From NCBI GenBank assembly GCA_963575745.1, contig CAUYUJ010005659.1, positions 1 through 47,500 on the forward strand: DNA of 47,500 nt. The letters run 5' to 3'. Below are positions 20,208 through 32,200 of this stretch, piece by piece (the first letter of the stretch is position 1; every line of letters begins with the position of its first letter). A program made the position numbers and the translations under genes. The notes under the pieces were generated by a model, which saw nothing but the letters and a program-made list of their open reading frames with translations, ran no database searches and was not told the origin of the DNA. This stretch comes from Prorocentrum cordatum (Eukaryota; Sar; Dinophyceae; Prorocentrales; Prorocentraceae).

Positions 20208-23200
20208 CTGCCGCGAAGGTAATCTCGTATGCAAGCGCGCTCGAGGCCGCCATAACCTCGGGAACACTGCAAATGCACGGGAACACGGCTGCGCCCAAAC
20301 AGCGCTTGTACAATGATCCTGGCCCTCGAGATGCTGGAACGCTAAGGGCGGTTCCCCCCCCCCAGGGGGGGTCGCGTTGAGGGCAGGGCCCCGGCAGGAT
20401 AGGTCCGGTGGGGGAAGAGTAGGAGGAGGAGGGCGGCATGGCATGGCATAGCATAGGCATAGGACACAGGGACATAGGGCCTAGGGCCATAGGGCCTGCC
20501 ATAGGGCCTAGGGACATAAGGCATAAAGAAAATCAAGCTGCCGCTATTTATCTGATGCCATAGTATATGCTATCTGCTATATTCGCACGATGTACCAATC
20601 TTTCTGCCGCGGGGCCACTGTTGGAAACTAGAATCTAGAACTCGATTTACCAACCGTTCGGCCCGTTACGTTAGCCGTTCGCCTTTACGCCGCAGGGCCT
20701 GCATGCGAAATCAGTTGTGACTCTAAGACTCTAAAACTCTAAGACTAGGTTCCTCGAGGCCTCCTCCACCTCCTCCCCCCCCTCCTCCTCCTCCTCCTCC
20801 TCCTTTTCCTCCTCCTGCTCTGAGCCACCCTGGCCAATTTCGTAACCCTTCTCTGCTGGGTTCCTCCTCCTCCTCCTCCTCCTCCCCCTCCTCCCTCCTC
20901 CTCCTCCTCCTCCTCCCTCCTCCTAAACCCTCCTCCTCCTTCTCCTCCTCCTCCTCCTCCTCCTCCTCCTCCTCCTCCTCCTCCCCTCTTCTCCTCCCCA
21001 TTCTCCTCCCCCGTCTCCTCCTCCCTCCTCCTCCTCCTCCTCCTTCCTCTCCTCCTCCCCCTCCTCGTGCTCCTCCTACCCCCCCCCCCCCCCTCCACCT
21101 CCTCCTCCTCATCCTCCTCCTCCTCCTCATCTCCTCCTCCTCAACCTCCTTCTCCTCCTCCTCCTCCTCCTCCTCCTCCTGCCTCGGAGCTGATCCTGGA
21201 TGACCTGAAATCTTGGCGCTACCATGGGGCTGTCGCACTCGCTACCTCGCTAGATTTAGATCGAACGAGCATTTAAATTTAGAGCGCCAGCGAACCAATC
21301 AAACCCACAACTTGCAATTTCTGCGCAACGCAACGCAATGCAACTCACCCCCTTGGAATGAATGGGCGAATCAATGCGAACTGAGCCCTGGCAGCGGCAC
21401 TGTTACTTATGCTTGCTGATACGGCGTGGGACTTAGGATTTGGGTAGGACCTAGGACCTAGGACTTACGCACTTAGCAAGTAACAACTAGTAACAATAAT
21501 TAAGGTTAGGGCGAGGAGGGGGGGTCTGTGGACATTTGGGGAAAGGCCGCCCTGGGACCTCTCCGGGGCCGCTTGGACTTCCTCATCGCTCCTGGGCGGC
21601 CCTGCCTGCGCGCGAGGCGAGCTGCCTTCGCTGGGTCTGCAGGCACGCCCCTCTGGAGCCTCCGCCTCCGTCTCTGGCCCCTCGAGCTGCCCTCCGGGCG
21701 GGCGCACGTCGACCGCGAGAGCTGCAACTCGCGGCGCAACCTCTGGCTCAGATTTCAGAAGGTGCGCCCTCGGCTTCGACCCCCGCCCCACCCCCCTGAC
21801 TGGGCGCCAAATCACCGCGACGCCGGGGGGGGGGGGCGGCGGGAGGGGGGGGGCGGGCGTTGGCCCCATGCGACGACGCGCAAATCTCGGCGCCAAAATC
21901 CCCACGCCCCTAGCAGCTGGCCCTAGCAAAAAACTTCGCAGGACAGCTGTCCTCTGACGCCCAAACTCCTAGACTCTCTAGACTCTCCTAGACCTCCCCC
22001 CCGAAGCACGACTGACAGACAGACTCTGACGGTCCATGGGAGGCGAAACCATATATATGTCATAATATATGTGTTGCAATGGTCCCTGGGCCTGCCTGGC
22101 GAATTCCAGTGCGGCATTTTGCTGGTTCACTGGGTGACTTGAAGGAAGGGATCGGAGGATCGTTGAAACGACTCAGAATGCTCGTTCGGAACTCGCCAGG
22201 GCGCCACTCTGACTCTCCAGCCCATGCACTCAACTTCATGGGTGCCTCGACTTTGAAAGGGGCCCCCCCCGGGGGCTGGGGCCCTTCTGCCCTCGGGCGC
22301 GCAGGAAGGGGGGGGGGGCATCAAGTCTTAACTTAATATTTGACATGGGAAGCCTGAGGATCAAGAAATCTGCTGAAGCCCCGCTGAACGGAATGGCGTT
22401 CGTCTGGGCCTTCCGGCAAAGGCGCCTGATCTGAGCGTTGCGGCACTCGATTGAACCGATGTCTAGGGCAGCCTCCTGGTTGACCGCTGTCAGCGTCGCC
22501 ATGCAATCGGAACTGGTCAGCTTGGCCGCTGTCGGCCATGTGGTGACCACAGCCTGGCGGTGCAATCCGAAAGCTGCAATGCCATCAATGCCCTCCCCGA
22601 CAGAACCCCGCCCCTTTCCCCGGCCGAAGCTTCAGGGACCAAATTAATGTAATGTTCAATGCATGGGATTAGTTTAGTTAGTTAGCGGTTTGGTGTTTGG
22701 TTGGGTTAGAGTGGTTAGTGACGTGGTATGGTTGTATGGTTAATACACGGGACTGATGTGTAATAGCTACAATTATGTAATATGAATATGTAACGTAGAA
22801 TAGGACAAATTGCATAATTGGCATATCGCGCGCGCGCCCGAATACATAGGATAACGGAAAGAGCGAGGTGGAGCGATGACGTTCAGGCGGGGCGAAGCCT
22901 TACAGGGAGGGGCCCCAGGGGAGGGGGGGGGGGCGCGCGGGAATTGGTGCTAATCGGGGGTAGGTCCTAGGCCCTAGGCCCTAGGCCCTAGGCCCTGGGC
23001 CCTGGGCCCTAGGCCCTAGGCCCTACCCTAGGCCCTAGGCCCTTAGGCCCTAGGGTTGTTGTATGTTTTTTGTTTTCTGATTTTCTCTCCAGACGGCCGA
23101 AGTTCTCTTTCAAAACAGCCCAAGAGCGTTCCAACACAGCCCAAGGCCGCCCAAGACTGCCCAAGAGGCCCCCGAGAGGCCCAAAAAAGAAGCCCCCAAG

Positions 23201-26200
23201 AGCCCAAGAGTCCCAAGAGGCGCCCAAGGGGCGTCCCAAGAGGGCCCCAAGATGCCAAAATCTTTGATTCCCCACGAGGAAAACGTAGATTTTAGCGTAG
23301 ACGACGGCCCAAGAGTCAAGAGGCCCCCAAGACCGCCCCAAAAGACGGCCCAAGAGGCCCCCGAGAGGCCCTGCCCAAAGGGGGGCCCCAGACGGCCCAA
23401 GAGTCGAGGCGCCCGAGACGGCCCAAAAGCCAAAAAGAGCCCCAAGAGAGCTCGCGAATGCTGCCCAGCAACTGTTTTTTTGAGAGGGCCCCACAAAAAC
23501 ATTGCCGCGGCTGCCCAGGAGATGCCCCGAGAGGCCCAAGAGTCCCCAATGGCCCAATGGCCCAAGAGCCCACAAGAGTCACAAGAAGTCCCGAGAGGGC
23601 CCCAAGACCCAAGACCCCAAGACTGGCCGGGGCCATGGGGCCCCGCGAGAGCCCCAAAAGGGCCCAAGAGGGCGCCAAGACAAGACGGCCCCAGAGGCGC
23701 CCAAGACCGCCCAAGAGGGCCCCGCCCCAGAAGGGGGACCACGAACCCGAAAGAGCCTTTCGCCCCAAAACGCTCCTGGGAGGCCCCCACAGACCCCGTA
23801 GAAGCCCCGGCCCCCAAGAGCCTCAAAAGGGGGCTAAAAAAAGGGCGGCCGCAATTGAACCCCAAGAAGGCTCAGAGAAAGAGCGATCGGCAACGCAAAA
23901 TCAAAGTGCTCTTCACACCAAGGGGTCACCAAGGCTCCCAAGAGCGCACGGTGACGTAAACAAGCTGATAAACTAATAAAACTTATAAGAATTATAAGAC
24001 AGACCAAGGTCAGGTGACCAAGGCTCCCAGCAGGGAACGATGACGCGACAAGTTCCTGACACCAAGGCCCAGCCAAGGCTCAGGAACGGGCGGCAACGCA
24101 ACAATCTCTGAACACGACGGCTCCCAAGAAAACGGGGCAACGTGACGTACGTGACAAGCTCTCAACGCCAAGGCTCCCAATGCGAACGGTGGTGTGAGCA
24201 ATGTCGGTCAAATTGCTGAAACGCTCTTTCCGTTTCAATGCCGGCCCAGGTTCTAAAAGCATGGCCAAGTTCGAGTCTACTAATCATAATCAAAACGGGC
24301 CCATGCGCGGACGATGTGGAATGTCTGGGTCGCGGCCGTTACTTCAGAGGCGTTCACGCGCGCTTCCCGCCCCCCAGCCGCTGCCCCAGCCAGCGCGTTC
24401 AAGCAGCAAACAGAATGCGACGCGATGGGGATTGGAGGTGGCGGCCAGTAAGATTACACTGAAACAAACAAGAGAGCCCCACCAAGGCTTTCAAAAAAGC
24501 TCCACCAGAGCGCCCAGATAACCTCAATAATCACAGGTTGCCTCCGAACGATCCTCAAGACAGCTTCAAGACACCAGCGCAACGACAAGCAGCACAACCA
24601 CCACCAGCGGCGCCAGCACAACCACCAATCACCAGAACAACCACCACCAGTCACCACCAGCTCACCAGCACAACCGCCAGCACAACCACCAGCAGCACAA
24701 CCACCACCATCGCCGCCAGCACAACCACCAGCACAACCACTATACTTATACTATACTGTATTAGTATAGTGATAACAGCAGTGACTACTACTACTAAGCT
24801 ACAGTAGCAGCAGCGCAACCACCAGCACAACCACCACCAGCACAACCACCAGCACAACCACTTGCACAACCACCACCAGCGCCGCCAGCTCAACCACCAG
24901 CTCAACCACCAGCACAATCCACAATCACCACCAGCACAACCACCAGCACAACCGCCAGTTGCCCAGCCAAATGAACGACTTTCCCATTGTGGACAACAAT
25001 ACACAATACACAGTACAAGAGTCACCACACGCGGCCGCGCGCACGCGCGTCGCACGCTGCTCCTGTTGATGAACATGTACGAAAAGCCATCTTAACTTCG
25101 AAATCCAATCGGTCACCGCTAAGCCGCTAAGCGTTAAGGCCTAGGCTTAGGGCCCACTTTGGTTTTCAAGCCAACATGGCGCGCGCCGTTCCCATTGTAA
25201 ACAATGCCAAGAGAAAAAAAAAACATAAAAAACAAAAAAACAGAAAAAACCAAAAAAAAAAAACAAAAAATGCCAACAAACAGCAGAAAGAATAAAGCAA
25301 CAAAAAAAAAAACAAACAAAAATAGAAAAAATAACTACGCGCGCGCGTACGCGCGTCGCACTCTGCTCCTAGTCAATGTAGGACAAACCGTGCTAATTTC
25401 GAAGTCAAATCGGTAACCGCGAAGGGTTCACGTTACCGTTAGTGTTAGTGTCAAAGCCCACATACCGATTTTCCCAGCCAACATACAATGGCCCACCACG
25501 CGCGCGCATACATCATACATACGCGCGTCGCACGCTGCTCCCGTTGATGACCACGTAGGAAAGCCATGCGAACTTCGACACCCAATCGGTCACCGCAAAG
25601 GCTAAGCGGCTAATAGCGGCTAAGGTTCGGGTTAGTTCCCACGCTAAAAGGGCCATGTTCCCACTGTGGGCAAAACACGCTGCTCCGCTTGATCGAGTAG
25701 CGAACGCCATGCCAATTTCGAAGTCCAATCGGCCACCGCTATGGCGGCTAAGGCTTAGGCTTAGGACCAGGAGCCTAAGGCTAATGTGGCTAAGGGCCCA
25801 CCTATAGACTATAGAGGTCCCAAGCCAACATGGCGACTTTCTCAATAAATGCAATACAAGACCCACCACGCACGGCCGCGCGCGCGCGCGCGCGCGTACG
25901 CGCGTCGCACGCTGCTCCTATGGATGAACCTATGGGAAATCCGCGTTGAACTTCGAAATCCAATCGGTCGCCGCCGCTAAGGTTCCGCCTCACTTTCCAG
26001 GCCAACATGGCTACTGACACGACCCACCACACGCAGCCCCGCGCGCACGCGCGTCGCACGCTGCTCTTATGGCTGAACATGTAGGAAAAGCCATGTTAAA
26101 TTCGAAATCGAATCGGTCGCCGCTAAGGGTCCACTTTAGTTCCCAAGCCAACATGGCGACTTTCCCATCGTGGACAACGCAAGACCCACCCCGCGCGGCC

Positions 26201-29200
26201 GCGCGCGAGCACGCGCGTCGCACGCTGCTCTGATTGATGCACATGTACGAAAAGCCAGATTAACTTCGAGATGCAACCGCTACAGCGCTAAGCCGCTAGC
26301 CGCTAAGCCGCTAAGCCTAGGCTTAAGCTAAGGCAAGGTAAGGCGCTTAGCCGCTGCGGGCCGGCTTTGGCTTCCAAGCCAACATGGCGCGCGCCTTTCC
26401 TATTGTTGACACTGCAAGACTCACCGCGCGCGGTCGCGAGCGCGCGCGCGGCGCACGCGCGTCGCACGCCGCGCTAAGGCTCCACTAAGGGTTCAAAAAC
26501 GGCTCCACTATGGGAGAGAAGACATGTTAACTTCGAAATCCAATCGGCCGCCGCTAAGGCCGCTAAGGCGCTAAGGCTCCGCTAAGGGTTCACTTTAGTT
26601 TCCAAGCCAACATGGCGACTTTCCCACTGCGGGCAACTCAAGACTCATTGCGCGCGGCCGCGCGCGCACGCGCGTCGCACGCTGCTCGTATTGAATTGAG
26701 TGTGGTGAGAATGTATGAACACCCATGTTGACTTCGAAATCCAATCGGTCAGCGCTAAGGTTTGACCTCAGTTCCCAAGCCAACCTGGGGACTTTCCCAT
26801 AGTCCATTGTGGACAATATATAGTACCCACCACGCGCGGCTGCGCGCGCGCACGCGCGTCGCACGCTGCTCCTATGCCCTATGCCTATGCATGAGCATGC
26901 AGGAAAAGCTATGCTATGCCATGCTCGCTCCGAGATCCAATCGGGTTCACTTTACTTGCCCAGCCAAAATGACGACTTTCCCATAGTGCACAATGCAAGA
27001 GTCACCACGCGCGCCCGCGCGCGTGCACGCGCGTCACACGCTGCGCCTACGGGCAACCATGTAGCAAAGCCATGTTAATTTCGAAATCCAATCGGTCGCC
27101 GCTAAGGGTTCACTTTAGTTCCCAAACCAACATGGCGACTTTCCCACTGTGGACAACAATACTACTGTTACTACGGACTACGAGGCCCACCACGCGCGGC
27201 CGCGCGCGCGTACGCGCGTCGCGCGCTGCTTCAAGGCGATGAGCATGTCAGAAAGCCATGTTAACTTGGAAATCCAATCGGGCACTGCTTAACCGTTAAC
27301 CGTGCGCGGCCGCGCGCGTGCACGCGCGTCGCACGCTGCCGCTGCGTCCGGTGGATGAACGTGTAAGACTGTAAGAAAAGCCATGCTAACTTCGACATGC
27401 AATCGGTCACCGCTATAGCCGCCAGGTGCCCAGGCCTAGGCGCTAGGCCCTGGCTGCCAGGTAGTAGCTGGTGGGCTAGTAGCTACAGTGCAGCTACAGC
27501 TAGCTAGAGCTAGCTAGCAGCTAGTGCTAGTGCACACGTTGGTTTCCAAGCCAACATGGCGCCTTTCACACTGCGGACAACCCAAGACTCACTCACCACG
27601 CGCGGCCGCACGCGCGGGCGCGCACGCGCGTCGCACGCTGCCCCGATTGAGAAACATGTAGGAACAAACAAAACTATGTTAACTTCGAAATCCAATCGGC
27701 CACCGCTAAGGGTTCACTTTAATTTCCAAGCCACCATTGCTACTTTCCCATGATGGACAATGCAAGACCCACCACGCGCGGCCGCGCGCGCGCGCGTCGC
27801 ACGCTGCTACACGTAGGAGAAGCCATGGTAACTTCGAAATTCAATCATCGGGCACCGCGGGGGTCACTTTTAGTTTCCAAACCAATATGGCGACTTTCCC
27901 GTAGTGGACAACACAAGAATCACCGCGCGCGCGTACGCGCGTCGCGCGCTGGTACTATGAGTGAACATGTAGGACATGCGATGCCGCTATGTTATGTTCA
28001 CTTCCAGTTCGAATCGGTCGCCCGCTAACGATTCAAATTAATTCCCAAGCCAACATGGCGACCTTCCCATTGCCACTGTGGACAACACAATACTCACCAC
28101 CCGCGGCCGCGGGCGCGCGTGCGCGCGTCGCACGCTGCTCCTCCTATAGGTCCGATACTATAGTACTATAGTCCTATAGATGAACATGTAGGAAAAGCCA
28201 CGTTAACTTCGAAATTCAATCGGCCACCGCTACCGCCGCTAAGGCGCTAAGGGCTAAGGCTAAGGCTAAGGGCTAATGGCGAAGGGTTCGCTTTGATTGC
28301 CAAACTGCCAAACCAGCGTGGCGTCCTTCTCAAAGTGGTAGGACAAGACTCATCATGCGCGGCCGCGCGCGCGTAAAAGCGTCGCACGCTGCTCCTATGT
28401 CCTATGGGTGAACAGGTGGACCCATGTTCACTTCGAAATCCAACCGGCAACCATAGTCTATAGTCTATAGCCGCTAAAAGGCTGGGTTTACTTTAGTTTC
28501 CACACCAACACGACAACTGCCCCATTGCGGACAATACAGAACACAATGGTACAAGGCTCACCACGCGCAGCCGCGTGCGCGCGCGTACGCGCGTCGCGCG
28601 CTGCTCCTGGTCCTAGTCCTAGGTCCTAGGTCTTACTATAGCTAGGTCCTAGGTCCTATGTCCGATGGCGTTGGATGGATGCGCGACAAGCCATGCGCAC
28701 TTCGAAATCCAACCAGTCACCGATTAATGATTAATGGATCGGTTAATGCTCACTTTAGTAACTTTAAACTTTAGGTACGTTCCCTGGCCAACTTGGCGAC
28801 TGTCTTATTACGGGAAAAACAGAAGCCACCACGCGCGAGCGCGAGCGCGCGCGTCGGAGCGTTGCTCGCTGCAACAACGGGCGGGCGTGCAAAAAAAAAC
28901 CCAAGTTAAGTTGGAAATCCAAAGCGCCACTGGTATGGTATGGGTTCACTTTACACTTTACTTCCCAAGCCAACTTGGCGACTGCCCCATTGCGGGCAAC
29001 ACAGAAACCGCCAGCGGCGGGGCGCGGAGGGGCGGAAGCCCAGCCCCTCCAGGGCGGGCCAGCGAGGGGGCGGAAAAGGGCGGAAGCCCTACTTGGGCCA
29101 GCGAAAAGGAGGGGGGTGCGGAAACCCTGGGCCAGCGGCGGGGGGCGGAGGGGGCGGAAGCCCTTAAAGCTTAAAGCCCCAGAGGGGGCGGAGAGCCCCG

Positions 29201-32200
29201 TGCCATAGTTGCCAAGTTAGTGCCAGAGGCCCACGGCGCCCGGACAATTTGGGCATCGATGTCCAGTTTGTCCGGAGACGGCCTCGGGCCTCGGCCTCCC
29301 TTGGGGCCCTCTTGGGCCCTTGGGGCGCTCACAGCGCTTGGACAATTTGGATATCCATGTCCAATTTGTCTGGAGACGGCCCGGGCTCTCTTGGGGCCTT
29401 CTTGCGGCGCTTACGGCGCCTGGGCAATTTTGACATACATTTCCAGTTTGTCCAGAGACGGCATCGCCCCGGATCGGCGGCACTGGCCGGAGGCCACTGC
29501 AATCATTGCTATTACGAAGGTTTTAACCACATGTTGGCCTCTTGGGGGGGCACTGATGAGGATGGGCCAGAGGCCAGAGTCGCCATCTTAAGACGAATTG
29601 GTACCTCGTGCCCATGCCGTTTGCGCGTTGCGACGTTAACGCAAAAAATTGGCGGGCTTGCGAAAGGGATGCGCCGGCGCGATCTGCGCGATGAGCGCGC
29701 CGAAACGATCCGCGCGAGGGGCGTGCAGAGACGACCTTCTAGACTCTAGACTCTAGACTCCAGGCCCTTAGTAAGCCTTAGGCCTTCCCAGGCTCTCAGG
29801 CCCGCTCTAAGCTCTAAGGCTAGGCGCCTTGGGACCTTAGGCGTCTTGGATATCTTGGCACATGCTGAGCATGTGCGCCTGGACTTCGCACGGGGCGGGG
29901 CACGGGCCTCAAGTGGCCGCCCCGCCCCGTAGGCCCAGAATGGCAACCCCGCAACGGGCCTTGCCAGGCGCCCCGCAGCGCTCGGAAACAGCCTTCGACC
30001 CGTAGGCCTTCGACCGCCCGAATGAGGGGCCCCTCCGCCGCCAAGGGACGCTGTGCCAGGGCGGTTAGCCACGCTGAGCAATATCTGCGGACAGCGTGGC
30101 GCCTTGCCCTGGCGCAGGTGTTCTCGCTGATGGATGCCGCAGTGGGGAGGCGGTGCCTTCGCGGCCTTCGCGCCCCCCAGCTCTCTCGCACGATTATCTC
30201 GCACCATGCGCCTCAAGCTCCAAGATATCCAAAACGCCCAAGTTGGACGAGGAGGAGGAGGAGGAAGAGGAGAAACAGGAGGAGGAGGCGGTGATTTCAA
30301 CCACGGTGCTGTCAGGAGGACGCTGTTGAAATGGACTCAATGGACGCTGCTCAAGGCGGAGGAGGAGGAAGAGGTGGAGGAGAAGCAGCAGCAGCATCAG
30401 CAGGAGCAGCATCATTCTGATAGTGTACATATTCCATACAAAATTCGGTTGTCATGCGGGGTTCATCTGTTGGAATATGTTTTAGCAAAAGTATCCGGAG
30501 CAAAAAGCAACAATGCATATGTTTGTCGTGGCGGTTTTTTGAGAAAAATAAAAGTTCTTTACATATGGAACGAACTGGCACCGCACTTGAACAAAGGTAG
30601 CTTCTTAATGTTGGGCCCTTTGGAAGCGCGGCCTGTTCCTCCAGTCGCGAAAGACTATGGCCTCAAGACGGCTCCAGAACGCTCCAAAACGTGCAAGTTG
30701 GGTCCAAGACGGCGTGGGTGGTTTAGAGAGTTTCTTCTTCCACCCCTCCTTCTTCCCCTTCGGGGAGGGGTTTACCCCTCCCCCTGGGCCCCTAGGCCCT
30801 ACCCCCCCCCCTTGACCTGGGCGGGGCGTTTCGCGAGCGGTCAGAGGGTACTTTGTCGCCCAAGATGGCTCCAAGAGCGCTTCGGAAAGCCGGGCCTAAG
30901 ACAGATGACCTCCGATATCAGTATTGATCCAAATAGCGTAAGATACCTCAAGATGGCTCCGAATATGCTCCAAGACTCCAAGAGGCTCCAAGACCGTCCC
31001 AAGACTCTAAGACGGCTCCAAGAGGCCAACTACTAGCTTTCCAAGGAGGCCTCCAAGAGGCAAACATCCATTGAACTCCTTAGGGAGTCAAATGATTATT
31101 GCTTTCTCGCTGTTTCGTTTCCGATGGCCATCCGAGGCCTCAAGGTGGCTCCAAAATGGCCCAAGAAAGTTCCAAGAGGGGCCAAGCCAAGAGAGCCCCA
31201 AGATGGGCCCAAGAGCGCCCAAGAGCGCTCCAAGAGTGGTCCAAGAGGCGATGTTCTGTTAGAGGCTCCCGAGGGGCGGTGCTGCTGCCAATGAAACCCC
31301 CTCCCTTTTTGTTGATCGATCTCCTGAGACCCCAAAGGCCCAGGAGACCGAGACTCCCAGCTTCCATGAAGCTCCCAAGAGACGGCCAAACGGCCCCAAG
31401 AAGGCCCTCTCGGGACTCTCGGGGCCTTCTCGGGGCGCCCACGGCGCCTGGACAATTTGAACATCCATGTCCAATTTGTCCAGAGACGGCGCCTGGCCTC
31501 GGCCCCTCTTGCTTGGGGCCCTCTTGGGCCCTTGGGGCGCCCACGGCGCCCGGGCAATTTGGACATCCATGTCCAGTTTGTCTGGTGACGGCCTGGGCCC
31601 TCTCGGGACTTCTTGGGGCGCCCACGGCGCCCGGACAATTTGGACATCCATGTCCAGTTTGTCTGGGGACGGCCAGGGCCTTCTCGGGGCTCTTGGGCCC
31701 TTGGGCTCTCGGGGCCCTCTTGGAGCGCCAACGGCGCCCAAGCAATTTGGGCATCCACGTCTAGTTTGTCTGGAGACGGCGCCTCGGCCTCTCTTGGGGC
31801 CCTCTCGGAAGCTCGGGGCCCTCTTGGGGGGCGCGCGGCGCCCTGACAATTTGGACGTCCATGTCCAGTTTGTCCGGGGACGGCCTTGGCGCCTTGGCCT
31901 CTCTTGGGGCCCTTCCGGCTCTTGGACTCTTGGGGCCCTCTTGGGGCGCCCGCGGCGCTCGGACAATCTGGACATCCATGTCCAATTTGTCTGGAGATGA
32001 CCTGGGCCCGGGCCATCTCGGGGCCCGCTTGCGGCGCCTGGACAATTTGGACATCCATGTCCAGTGTGTCCAGAGAGACTCTCGGGGCCCTCTTGGGGCT
32101 CCCGCGGCGCCCGGACAACGTCCGCGTCCACTTTGTGCGGATGGGCTGGCGGGGAAACGCGTAACGTCTAGAACTAAAATTCCAGAAAAGAACACGGTCG

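Noticed and set aside
21465-21929. 154-residue minus-strand frame in gene 3 intron 3
   Set aside because: Pro/Arg/Ala-rich, with comparable open frames on the other strand; no motif or splice context.
30134-31036. 300-residue plus-strand frame partly in less GC-rich sequence
   Set aside because: It starts in module M2, crosses GGA/CAG repeats and CCAAGATGG repeats, and shows no recognisable motif. A small real exon within 30420-30600 cannot be fully excluded.
30860-31230. Relict dinoflagellate spliced-leader sequences
   Set aside because: CCAAGATGGCTCCAAG-type repeats only loosely resemble the spliced leader. No copy of the known leader core TTTTGGCTCAAG was found by eye in the window.
31096-32118. 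Long frames on both strands through the palindromic satellite
   Set aside because: Monomer lengths vary, frames are open in several phases on both strands, and repeated peptides mirror the DNA repeat.
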